From Romanomermis culicivorax (Eukaryota > Nematoda > Enoplea > Mermithida > Mermithidae), in assembly GCA_963922205.1 (NCBI GenBank), contig CAWUHX010000147.1, forward strand, positions 620,001 through 684,000: a stretch of 64,000 nucleotides of DNA. Reading direction: 5' to 3'. The notes under the pieces were generated by a model that did not search any database, was not told the origin of the DNA, and worked only from the letters and a program-made list of their open reading frames with translations. This document shows positions 33,720 through 44,712 of the stretch, one piece after another; positions within the stretch are counted from its first letter, which is position 1, and each line of letters begins with the position of its first letter. The position numbers and the translations under genes were made by a program.

Positions 33720-35228
33720 TCTCAAGGGTTTGTTTCATGCTCTGGCCCCATCAGACAGAACATTTTAGTCAATCAAAAACGACTTCAGAACTGTTTGACA
33801 GAACTTAAAAACACAAATATTTCCTTTGTCATTGAGAATGACAGAACAAAGCAACTAGAGAATCTGCCTTGCTTAGAAAGTTTAATTCTCATAATTGATA
33901 ATTTCAATGAACGTATCAAATCCACAGTGGACATACTCTCAAAACAAAATAAGGAGTGGTATAATTTGCAGAAACAATGCCAAAAAATCAGCTTGTACAT
34001 GAAGTTTCTCTCTATGAATTTTGGACGAAAAACAGTGACAATTTCTTGGAAAATGTAGCACATGGTTTAGATGTGATCACAAACTTGGAATCAAAGCTCT
34101 CTGAATTAAGAGATCTAATCAACAGAACACAATCTAAAATGTTCCTGCAGTTATGAATGGAGCCACGACTTTACATGTACCTCTTGAGAGTACATTTGAT
34201 CTTTGTCAAACAACAGTTATCTACACAAATTACAATGTTCTCTATATCACGGTGATCCCTTAAAGTGAACTGAGTACTGGGATTCTTTTGAATCCTCTGT
34301 GCAATCACAAAGCATTTCACCAGTTCAAAAGTTCAACTATTTAATAGGAACAGTCTACAACTATTTAAGACTATTTAAGAGGAACAGCCTACAAACTCAA
34401 CTATTTTACAAACTCAACTATTTAAGAGGAACAGCCTACAAAGCTATGGAGAGCATATCAGTGACAAATTCCAATTATCAAATTGCACTCGAAATTCTCA
34501 AGAAAAGATTTGGTGATCCAAATGTGATCAACATATACTTATCGTCCGATCTTAGAAAAATTCCTCCCTCGTCTAATAAAACAACAGATCTTCTGCACTG
34601 TCTGGAATCCACTGAGCCAATCTGTTGACAGTTAGGTTCAGTAGGAGAAGATTTAGATCAGCCTACACTTATAATGCTCATTCTTGAAAAATTATCTAGT
34701 TCCATTCTTATTGAACTCGGGAAACTTAAGTTATCATTTGTAAAATAGGAAATCAACAAACTTCTTAGAAACCTACATGACATCATTTCTCTGAGAGAAG
34801 AGGCATATCAAATATCATTCATTTGTAGTAACTGCAAAATTGAACAAAGACCACATGTCTGTTTTCAGAATTAACCCACAGTTCCATCAACTAATGCCTT
34901 CTTGTCCTCGGCTGCACAAAGGAACCAGAATCAATCGAGAACACAGCACAGAATTGAATGTGCATTTTGTCATAGGAACCACTACAGGGATCAGTGCATA
35001 AGATTTAATACTGTACAATCATGGAAAACAAAGGTTCAAGAACAAAAACTATGCTTTTGTTGTTTGTGGAATGGACATTTGGCTAATCATTGTCAGGGAA
35101 CCAGACCCTGTATTTATTGTAAGAGTAATCACAATCGAGCAATGTGTCCACAAACTTTTAAACACTCAGTTGATAATGCAAACATTCAACTTGTCCTACA
35201 TCCTCTTCTGAGAATCATTTTGCAGTAA
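33720..35228 (+). pseudogene. BEL/Pao gag with three zinc knuckles
   Basis: Open pieces 33795-34058, 34299-34628 and 34902-35228 join across frame changes. The middle has the BEL-type capsid motif SISPVQKFNYL..AYKAM. The last piece has three knuckles: CAFCHRNHYRDQC, CFCCLWNGHLANHC and CIYCKSNHNRAMC. Compared with the older gag at 44.6 kb, this copy carries an in-frame expansion at about 34335-34440, made of repeats of ACTATTTAAGAGGAACAGCC. Broken by frameshifts and a stop near 34626. Confidence 0.8.
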
Positions 35229-35379
35229 GCAATTTTAATCCTACAAATATTGAAGAAGCGTCCTTAGGCATCAACACTCATTCATTCCACCCTGATGAAC
35301 GGAATTTTGTAACGACAAGTACAAATTTTACTTCAAACATTTCACTAATGATAACAAAAGTGAAAGTGATTAATTTGAA

Positions 35380-35612
35380 CAAAGATTCTAATTTCAAATG
35401 AAGTATATGCATTTTTTGATTCAGGCAGTCAAAAAACATTTATTACTAATGCTCTTTCCACAAGGTTATCACTGAATGACATTGATAAAGAACTTATCAC
35501 AGTAAACACTTTTGCTTCGAAGAAACCTCAGTATATTCACAGCAGAACTGTAAATTTTGGTTTGCTCTTAAAAGACAATGCTGTCAAGTAAATCTACGCA
35601 TCATCTGTACCA
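35380..35612 (+). pseudogene. BEL/Pao aspartic protease
   Basis: FFDSGSQKTFITNAL at about 35412-35456 carries the retropepsin D-S-G active-site motif with the hydrophobic lead-in expected. Frames around it are interrupted. It lies between the gag knuckles and RT, as usual for this family. Confidence 0.65.
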
Positions 35613-36915
35613 ATGATAACTGAAGCCATGGCTGTCTCTAAATTACAACCTGAAAATATTTGGGAGTTAGAATTGAACAATTACTCTGAGGACGTCCCAG
35701 AACATTTCACTTCAAATGTAATTTTCAAATCTGATATTCTAATGGGAATGGACTATTTGTGGGAATTCATCAACAAGGACTCAAATTTTGAACTTCCGTT
35801 TGGACATTATGCAATCCCAACATCAGTAGGAATGGTTTTTTCAGGAAAGCAGACTTATCAGTCTTTCACAGTTCGTATCAATGACAGTGAACCTTCAGGA
35901 AATGATGAACAAATCATAATTGTTGATGAAATTGATGATGAAGCTCGATTTGATATTGAAAGCTTGGAACTGTTTTGGAATTTAGAAACAATAGGCATCA
36001 GGGACAGTCCTCATATTACAGACGATGATCTGGCACTCGAGACTTTCAATAAAACTATCAATTTCACAGATAAGCGATATCATGTGAGTTGGCCATGGAA
36101 ACATAATCATCCAGAACTAAAGGACAATTATGGATTATGTTTTGGACGACTGAGCTCAATTCTAAAATGTTGCCAACAGGATCCTGATCTACCGAATAAA
36201 TACAATCACATCATTCAAGGACAGCTATCTGAAAACATTATTGAGAAAGTTGAATGTGAAAAGAATAATTTGAAACACTATCTACCCCATCACCCAGTTA
36301 TCACACCTCAGAAATCTACTACAAAGATTCACATTCTTTATGATGCATCAGCAAGGATAACCAAGAATGACAAATCACTTAATAATTGCCTGTACAGAGG
36401 ACCAATACTTTTACCAGACCTCTGTGGACTACTGATCAGATTCAGGATGAGTTGTATTGCCATTATAGCTGATATTGAAAAAGCATTCTCGCAAATAGGT
36501 CTACATAAAAAAGATAGAAATGTTACTCGATTCTTGTGGCCCAAAGATCCTAATCTTCCCAAACTTGATACACAATATTCAAATTTATCCTTTTCTAGGG
36601 TTCCCTTTGGAATTATTTGGAGTCCATTTTTACTAAATGCCACACTCAGATATCATCTGAACCAAAAACGAAGTGAAATAACTAAGCAACTTTATTAGAA
36701 TCTTCATGTCGATAATTTAATCATTGGAGCTAAAACAGATCAAGAAGCTGTGGATATTTATCATAAAACAAAGGAACTCTTCAGTGAAGCTAGTATGAAC
36801 TTGAGAGAATGGAATTTAAACTCAAGATCTTTCTTTAACAAAATTGAACTGAAAGATCATGGTAATGTTATAGAAACAGAGGTTTAAGGAATAACATGGA
36901 ACACAATAAGGGACA
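35613..36915 (+). pseudogene. BEL/Pao reverse transcriptase
   Basis: Open frame 35613-36698. It holds the linker typical of BEL/Pao, then VITPQKSTTKIHILYDASAR, SLNNCLYRGPILLPDL, IADIEKAFSQIGL (first catalytic Asp) and NVTRFLWPKDPN, all diagnostic of Pao-type RT. A single stop at 36696-36698 is followed in frame by LHVDNLIIGAK, the YVDN/YVDD-type active site with Tyr changed to His. SMNLREWNLNSRS follows. Interrupted at 36919 by a solo LTR. Confidence 0.85.
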
Positions 36916-36919
36916 TACT

Positions 36920-37354
36920 TGCAGTATACCACACTTAGCTAAACCGGTATTACCACTTATTTTCCATTTTGTAATTATAGTAAACAATTAATTATTAAAT
37001 ACACATTCATAAATATGGTAACATGTATATCAAAAACTTGTATAAATATTTTTGCATAAATCGTTTTGTTGGCCATAAAGGCAAATTGTATTTAGTTTGT
37101 TGTTGGTTGTTTAGTGTTAAATAAAAGAGAAAAAAGAGCTTGTCCTCGTCCCCACCACTCCAGGCAGTCTGGGTGGTCTGCATCATTCATTATTTTCATT
37201 GCATATTGATAAGTATTTGTTCTCACCCATTGTTTTTCGCCTTCATCGCCTGTTGCCATACTTACCGACCCTCAAACCCACGAGTGGTCCGACTTGGTAC
37301 CTCTCGCCTCCTGTCCCCCTCACCCACTCGCCTCACCAATCCTCATATCTTTCA
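36920..37354. repeat. Solo LTR inserted in BEL/Pao pol
   Basis: A 435-bp insert starting TGCAGTATACC and ending ATATCTTTCA (TG..CA). It is bounded by the 4-bp duplication TACT (36916-36919 and 37355-37358) and contains a TATAAATA box (about 37042) and an AATAAA signal (about 37121). Excising it reconnects the pol frame (..TIRDI / ELEIDSST..). The 4-bp duplication suggests a Gypsy-type family. It does not match the other LTRs here. Confidence 0.75.
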
Positions 37355-37358
37355 TACT

Positions 37359-38130
37359 TGTAGTTGAACTAGAAATTGATTCGTCAACTACCATAGCTCA
37401 AATTTCTAAGAGAGAAGTTTTTAAGACTAATTGCGAGTACGTTTGATCTGCTTGGACTTTTGTCACCTGTACTTTTATCAGGAAAATTATTTTCACAAGA
37501 TTTATGGAAACATAATCTGTCATGGGATGAAATTCTACCTCCAGAACTCGAACAGAAGTGGATTCAAATCAGGAATGACAGGAGCTCATGTAACATTTTT
37601 TCTTTTAAATCGATTGATTACTCTTGACATTGAAGTAGATGTACAGTACTATTCAATGGCATTCACAGATGCATCAAGATCGGCTTATGCAACATGCATT
37701 TATCTTAAATCCTTTTCCTCTAATGGAACCCTAAACACTCATTTGGTTTTTGCTAAATCAAGACTCGCTCCAACCAAAGAAGTGGCAATTCCTCGTCTAC
37801 AACTATTAGGGACAGTGATTGGTATCAAAGCTCTAAAATTTGTTGAGGATCAAATTGGAAAACCTATTTCTTCAAAATTCCTGTTCAGTGATTCACAAAT
37901 CGTTCTGCATTGGATTAATTCCATTAAACCACAAAGCACTCCCATAGAAAATCGACTGAAACTTATCAGAGAATATTTGGATGTAAAAATTAGGCATGTC
38001 AAAGGCAACGAGAATCCTGCTGATTTAGCTAGTAGAACCCTTTCTCCAACTGAACTTGAAATATCTTCTTTATGGTGGCATGGACCTACACAGCTCAAAA
38101 AGAATGTTGAAATAATGGCCTCCAAATAAA
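37359..38130 (+). pseudogene. BEL/Pao connection domain and RNase H
   Basis: After the solo LTR the pol frame resumes, and in shifted frames the family's FDPLGLLSP-like, LW..LSWDE segment is recognisable (37430-37560). The open stretch 37431-38129 then gives RNase H: MAFTDASRSAYATCIY (first Asp), PRLQLLG, FLFSDSQIVLHWI (second Asp) and VKGNENPADLASRTL. It continues as ..LWWHGPTQL. Catalytic residues are mostly retained; lesions are frameshifts upstream. Confidence 0.8.
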
Positions 38131-38159
38131 TTTTCTGAAAATGGGAACACCAGTGCATT

Positions 38160-39780
38160 AGTCATGCCGGTTGTCGAACCAGATGATCAGGATGAACCAA
38201 CAATAGATCTAACTCGTTTTACATCATTACAAAAAGCGCTAAATTGTATGATTTATGTCCTACGATTCTTGGAAATAAAAATATGGAATAAGTTCTCAGA
38301 ACATGATCCACAACGAATTCACTTTCCAAAACTCAGAGCACTCTTTAAGAAAGTGAGGAACAATGAACCAATAACTGCAGATGAAGTCACATTGGAAGAG
38401 TTCGCAATTGTGAAGGAAATACAGAAACTGTGTTACTTAGAATTTATCAAAGCTCCCAAAGAGAACAAAAAAAATCCGCCAAGTTTCAAGAATCTTGGGA
38501 TTAATTTGGACAAGCAGGGTGTTTTATGATATTATGGGCGATTACAGAATGCTCATTTATCTCAGAGGACAGTAAATTTCCGATATTGATTGCTTTCATC
38601 AAACTTATCATTCTTGCTTTCACAATTGCTTTTACCATACTTATCATTCTTGATAGACATAAAAAAGTTATGCACTTTGGAGTCAATCGCACATTAACCT
38701 GAAGTCAGGCGTCAATATTGGATACCTAAAGGAAGAACAGAGGTACAGCGTATCCTGAAGCTATGCTTCATCTGTAAGAGATACAATTCTGGACCTTATC
38801 AATTGCCTAAAATTCTGCAACACCCAAAAGAACGTGTGGTTCAGTCAAAACCTTTTCAATACATTGGACTTGATTATCTTGGACCTGTGTGGATCAAATA
38901 CCATCCCATCGAAAAATCTAAAATTTGGATATGTTTGTTCACTTGCCTCACAACACATGCTATTCAGTTGGAACATGGTGTAGACCTAGCAGTGAAACTT
39001 TTTTAAACTGCATAAGGCGATTCATTGCATGAAGAGGCAAACCAGACAAGATCATTTCTAATTATGCTACACAATTCAAACTAGTGAAACAAGTTATTGA
39101 TAATGTCTGGAGTCAACTGATAAGAGATGAAACTGTAGTCACTTACTTTTCTTCACAGAAAATATGGATTTTTGAATGTGCACCCTGGCAAGGTGGTTTT
39201 TATGAGTGATTAGTCGGACTTGTTAAACAAGCTATTAGAAAAAGTATAGGTCGTCAAATCTTGAATTTTGAACAATTCATTACTCTCCTCCCTGAAGTGG
39301 GAGCTGTGATCAATGCGCAACCTCTAGTTTATGGACCTGATGACTTCAATTCTCAAAAACTGCTGCGTTAAATAGATTTTGTCATTCCTCAAGCAGAAAT
39401 AGGAGTACTGCTGTATGAAGAAAATCATGAAGAACCATAAGACATTATCCATGTCAATTGATTCATTCAGTACTAGAAAGCTAGCTTGCTAACTTTGGAA
39501 AATTTCTGGAAGAACTGGTCAAATGACTACTTATTAAGTTTGAGGAAGAAGTCAGCAATGTACCACAGAGGACCAAGGATTCATTCATCCAAGGAACCAA
39601 AACTCAAGGAAATCGTTTCAGTCAAGTTAGAAAACATTCTCAGAGGAATGTGGAAACTGGGAGAAATTGTCCACTTGAATCCTAGCACAGACAAGGAAAC
39701 AAGATCTGCAAACCTTGAACTACTGAACAAGACAATCATAAATCGGCCTGTGAATTTTTTGTATCCTTCGGAACTAACAG
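38160..39780 (+). pseudogene. BEL/Pao integrase with DUF5641-like C-terminus
   Basis: Pieces: 38164-38529 (pre-integrase linker), a zinc-binding HH-CC-like region (HFGVNRTL and CFICKRYN at about 38670-38790), and the core starting PFQYIGLDYLGPVWIKY (first Asp). The expected ISDNATQF reads ISNYATQF at about 39055, so the second catalytic Asp is lost. Next is APWQGGFYE, an immediate stop, then LVGLVKQAIRKSIGR (third residue Glu kept). The C-terminal domain at 39486-39780 has FWKNWSNDYLLSLR and NRPVNFLYPSEL, typical of DUF5641. That last open frame runs on without a stop into the envelope. Confidence 0.8.
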
Positions 39781-39839
39781 CTGAAACTGAAGAAAACCAA
39801 GATATACAACATAACGAACATGTTGGAACAGTGTCATTC

Positions 39840-42700
39840 ATTCATAAATTTACATCACTGAATTGTATAAAAATTCCTATGCACACAATTCTAACAATAA
39901 TTACTTTATTCTTTTTCTTCTGTCCTCATCTCACATCAGCTACTATAGCACTGAAATATTATTCTAAAAATTTCAATTTCAAAAATATTGTATACTCACA
40001 GAACTGTATACGATCAGGCATTGTTGTTCAGAAACTGCAAAGAAATTTTTTATGCTATTCTGAAGGTTTTTGTCCATCTGGTCATTTACCCTCTAACGGT
40101 AGATGTAGATCGAAGTGCAAGTGTCCAAACTGGGCTACTGATTGTTCATATTATGTTGGTAAGGAACCAAGAATCACGAATCAGAGAACAGATTCTAACT
40201 CTTGCTAAACCTATTGTATGTTCTTTTACCAAAGATCAAAACTGTGGTTCAAATCCAGTTCACACATCTTTCTATCAAATTGAACTTTATGATCATTCAC
40301 TTCACTTTGTGAAAGCTTCACAGGTCGTCTACTCAGCACCTGATGTACAAAATTATTCTTGTTTTGGGGAGTGTGGTTCCACTGAAACAATTGGAAGCCC
40401 AGGTTTTTGCAAAAATTATGAGTGTAAGGATGAACGTGGAACAAACTTCTGCTTATACCCTCAACCCCAAATTGCAAAATTTGTCAATGAGGATGCTGAA
40501 TATCCTATCAAAAGTTGGGGTATTGTGCCAGTTACGATTTTCCATTAAAAATCTCAGATCAAAACACAGGAAGTTCTACATGTGTTAATTGTTCCATGAA
40601 TTGTATTCAAGGTGGCGTCAAACTTTTTCTTGAAGAACATGTGAGTTCAGTTGAAATTTGCTCCTAACCACTTTGTTATAAAATCAGTCATCCAAGAGCA
40701 ATTCAATTCATTCAGTTTCCATGAGAAACCACGAGTTTGAGGCTAAAATGTGGTCAGCTGGTTTCCAGAGTAAAACCATCAGTGTTCACTGTACCTCATC
40801 TCCATATTGTGAAATGATCAATTGTTACTTACCCTCTGACATGTTATACAATCAACAATGTGCTCCTAAATTTGTATTGATTTTCGTCTTGATCATGGTT
40901 GATATCATTCTAGGAATATTATACTATTTTATCAGAACTGTTAAACCACTTTGTTTATTAGGAAGGTGTGTTTATAAGATTCTGTTCAAAGTAGCAAAGT
41001 ATTTATACCATATGTTGTGTGAAATAATTAGACAAACAGTAATAAGAACAGAAAACACTACATTATCCCAGAAAAGTTGGTTTTCATCATTTAGTTTCAA
41101 ACCAGCCTCAGGACATTATAGTTTTTCTATTATTTTAATTGTTTTCCTTCTTGATCAATGCACATCTTGTACAGATGTCGTATCACTGACTGCTCAGAGT
41201 ATGAATTGTTTTAAAACACACAATGGATCTCAAGAATGCACACTGTCAGAAACCATCCAACTATCACTCGTCTGTCAAGGCCGAGAAACATGTTTAATGA
41301 TTCACAATGAACCATTGGGGACTATTTCTCTTAAAGTTAAGAAAATTGCAATAGAATGCCAATTCAAGAATGACTATTTTGCACGATCTTTCACAACGCA
41401 TATTCAATCTTCAAAAAGATGCTATCCAATGGGATCATGTTATAACGAAAAATGCATTCCTGCTACTTTGAACTCGAAAATCTCAGAGCTTGATGACCAA
41501 GCTAACAAACATTCTGGGTTTATCTATTGTCCTGAATCGTGTAGATGCACTGCTTGTGGATGCATCACATGCAGTTCAGCTTGTCAATTTTACAGAACTT
41601 ATGCAAAACCAGCTACAAACAATATTTTTGAACTTTTCTCATGTCCTATTTGGAACTACAAAATAGATCTTACTATAACTGTGAACATGCAAGATGAATT
41701 ATATTTTCATTAATTCAGTTTGAGGCCAGGTGTACCTCTGGAATGGCAAAATTTGAGATTTGTTATTCCTTCAACTTCGAGTCCGCCAGTTCCAATCTTA
41801 GGAAGCCAATTTTTGACTGTGGTCAAAGAACTGTTCGAGTTAAAGCTTCTGCATCTGGACAGCCAGTCTCAGGAACTATCGGCCGATTACAGTGCTCATC
41901 AAAAGGAAAACCCAATTCTTTGATTGTTATTTGCCAAAAGACATATGTACTTGTCAAGGACAAGAGACTAGAGCATCATGCAGTTGCAGTGAACATGTTT
42001 TAGAAAATCTTTTCCAAAATGAAAACATGCTTCTACTTCCACACATAATGGAAGGAATTTCGATCAGGGGATGTGGCATTCACATAGAAGCTGACAGCAC
42101 GGCAAATACAAAGTACTATGGAAGGATTTCACTTGAGAACATCTGTAAACAAAAACAAGTGTGTCATCAATGTCCAGGACTTTTCAGGATGTTATAATTG
42201 CTTAAGTGGCTCGAAATTAATTTACACATGCACTACCGACTTTGGACAAGCTTTAGCACACGTAACATGTGGAAAATCCATTTTTTCTACAGTTTGTATT
42301 GAGAAAGACTTATCGTATCAAGTGATTCTCAACTTTGACCATGCACACATAAATGAAAAATGTGAAGTATTGTGTCCAGCTGGGTAATCTGAGTTTTACA
42401 TCTCTGGAACATTGATCTTCATTGCAAAATATAAACTTGACAGATTTTCAAATGTGATATTAATGTTGTACAATAAAACACATGGACGAACACAGGAAGC
42501 AGATTTCTTCTACATACTCAGCTCTCTATTTGTACAGAATTGGATTACTTTATTCACAGTTACTGGTTGTTTTCTTTTTGGGCTACCCTGCTTGCTCCGA
42601 ATTTTGCCATTTTTGTTAACTGCTTGTATGAACATTCAATTCATTCCCTCAAGAAAAGAAAGTATGCACCCAATAAACAGTTTTCATAGCAAATGAATTT
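39840..42700 (+). pseudogene. Phlebovirus-type Gn/Gc envelope polyprotein of the provirus
   Basis: Described only; the reading frame is broken and is not rejoined here. Order: an N-terminal signal-like segment (39880-39945); a Cys-rich first ectodomain (40000-40850); a membrane segment (about 40868-40940); a second signal-like hydrophobic segment (about 41110-41165); and a second, strongly Cys-rich ectodomain. The second ectodomain has the phlebovirus G2-like signature (C..C.C..C.C..C/SSACQFYRTYAKP, then a C-P-I-W end) up to 41713. A further Cys-rich part follows, with a C-terminal membrane segment (about 42530-42610). Signal-Gn-TM-signal-Gc-TM is the bunyavirus layout, known in nematode BEL/Pao elements. 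Several stops and frame changes. Confidence 0.75.
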
Positions 42701-42768
42701 GATTTATTTGATCTTGCTCATAATCCACTCTTTGTACTCACTTTAAATTTATATTGTTTCCATAGTTT

Positions 42769-43935
42769 AGATGTCAGTTCATTTATCAATGTTGTCTGAA
42801 CAAAGCATAAAATCCAGCCATGGTGATTGTAAAAGGTCGAGCAAACGAGAATTAAGACAAATCTGCATTCCATAGATAATTGAAGAACAATTTATCAAGC
42901 AATTTAGATGGCTACCATGTACCATTAATGTTTACACAATGAACATGGATATTTCTGTGGAATCTGTGGGCAAACTTTTAACTACGGACCCAATGTTACC
43001 AAATGTATTGGTGATCAATTGCACAGAGTACAATGCCTCTTGTGACGATTAGGATGTAAAAGAGGAAGGTGTAGAAAGCAACAATATCAAATATTGCAGC
43101 ATGCTTTCACTTTTTTGCACTAGTGGAATCTGTTGTAACTTTGATTTAGAGAATCTGGGTAGAACACCCAAACTTTGATCAATTTATTGAAGAATAAACA
43201 ATTTGTTTTAATCGGCAACAAATTTTCATCACCTCTGGAGAACACGGTACCAAATTTGAAAGGAGTGGACAAAAATTTTGATATTAATAAACTTTTATTA
43301 TTATTCATGATGTATGGCATTTTACTGCATATTTTTCGGACCAAGAACATGGAACTAGAAGAACTTTTATTTAAATTTTTTAATCACAATCAAGATATTA
43401 TGTCACAGCTTGGATTCCAAATTGAGAATGCCAAATCGTGTTATATTTTCGATATTTTTGCTTTTTTCATGTTGTACCATGAACAAATTAATGACTTCCA
43501 GAACATGATAACGAATCGCCCTTTCCACTTCTTGTAGACATTATATGGAACCCTAAAATTGCATGAACTATGAACAAAAACACTAAACCGTTTTTTTATA
43601 AGTCACCATTGCAAATAATTTAAGAAACGACAGTTCAACCAGTGCAACAGCGACCTGCCAATCAAGCCTCAACTAGCAACATTCATCCTTCCAGGTTGGT
43701 AGATGTTGAAAAACAGTTCAACAATTTATTACCCGATGCTATCAAGGATTTCTTTACACCATTCAGATATGTAAACGATTATTATTGGAAGGAACACTAT
43801 GAATATTTTTTCCAAGATTGGCGTCAAAAATTACATCAATGTTTTTGTTTACATCCAGATGAACTACGACACAAAGAATTTTGTTTGAAGCGAGCAATTG
43901 AAATGTGTGTGGAGAACAAAAAGAAGATGAAATAG
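42769..43935 (+). pseudogene. Unknown coding region between env and 3' LTR
   Basis: Starting at an ATG at 42769, a frame with only two stops runs to about 43165. It is followed in another frame by 43175-43537 and then by 43570-43935 with one stop. The last part is well-formed (SRLVDVEKQFNNLLPDAIKD, RYVNDYYWKEHYEYFFQDWR) and ends in a Lys run shortly before the 3' LTR. Together these suggest one decayed gene of up to ~380 codons, or two genes. I recognise no family. No signal peptide is evident. Its position matches accessory genes of complex retroviruses. Confidence 0.5.
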
Positions 43936-43952
43936 CAAGCTGGTCCTCAGAG

Positions 43953-44367
43953 AGTCACAAATTGTTTGTTTTTTTTGTTTCATTATTTTTTGTGAACTTT
44001 AAAAATGATTTTTTATCATTTATCTATGCAACATTTGATATTTTTTGTTATTTTGGTAACATTTTTCATTATACATTATTCATAATTATGTATCATTTTT
44101 CTGTTCTTATTTAATGCATATTTTTGTATGTTGTGTGTGTTTTTTCCTAGATACATTGGCTTATTGAGGCAACAGTTCTTTTCTGTCTACAAGATAACAC
44201 AGTGCGTCATCCAGAATGCAGATTTTTCCAGATTGAGCTACACTCTATATAGAGCTGATAGAGCTCAGATAAAGTTTTTTTTCCAAGCATCCAAGTTCCA
44301 AGCATACATTTTTTTGTAGTTTTCACAATTTTCTTTCTGTGTGCAAAACAACAAGTTTTTGGCCACA
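43953..44367 (+). repeat. 3' LTR of the BEL/Pao provirus
   Basis: Matches 33093-33461. It ends TTTTTGGCCACA, followed by the duplicated ATAGG. Its first base pair appears mutated (AGTCACAAATTG where the 5' copy has TGTTACAAATTG). Confidence 0.85.
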
Positions 44368-44372
44368 ATAGG

Positions 44373-44712
44373 GCCTAGTTTGGATATCATCACTAATCTT
44401 GAATCTAAACTTTTTGAACTTAGAGAAATTGTTTCTCGAACACGTTCAGGATTTTTTCAGTTCATCTGGAAACATTAGTAGTTTTAGCAATCCATTTCTC
44501 TTCCCTATCAATAGTAATAACAATGAGTTTCAAGTACGGACAGTTCATTTACCCAAATTGCAAATTTCCTTATATCATGGTGATCCATCAAAATGAACTG
44601 AATACTGGGACTCTTTCAAATCATCAGTTCATTCACAGAACATTTCACCTGTACAGAAGTTCAATTATTTAATCAGTATGCTAAGAGGTTCCACCTATAA
44701 AGCTATTGAAGG
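44373..44712 (+). pseudogene. Older BEL/Pao gag, second part
   Basis: Continues the gag broken at 33092 (TTGGATATCATCACTAATCT parallels 34068-34092 of the younger gag) and includes the VQKFNYL..RGSTYKAIEG region. It is cut at 44712 by the hAT element. Confidence 0.8.

Larger units (their letters stand above)
33093..44367 (+). mobile_element. BEL/Pao provirus with envelope (nested insertion)
   Basis: An 11.3-kb element with a 5' LTR (33093-33461) and 3' LTR (43953-44367), flanked by the 5-bp direct duplication ATAGG (33088-33092 and 44368-44372). Removing it joins the two halves of an older gag. Gene order is gag, protease, RT, RNase H, integrase with a DUF5641-like C-terminus, envelope, extra coding region. 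The LTRs differ by many substitutions and indels, and every gene is broken, so it is old. Inside it, a solo LTR sits in pol (36920-37354). Confidence 0.85.

Noticed and set aside
37140..37367. ORF with Pro/Ser/His-rich content
   Set aside because: Inside the solo LTR; spans its end.
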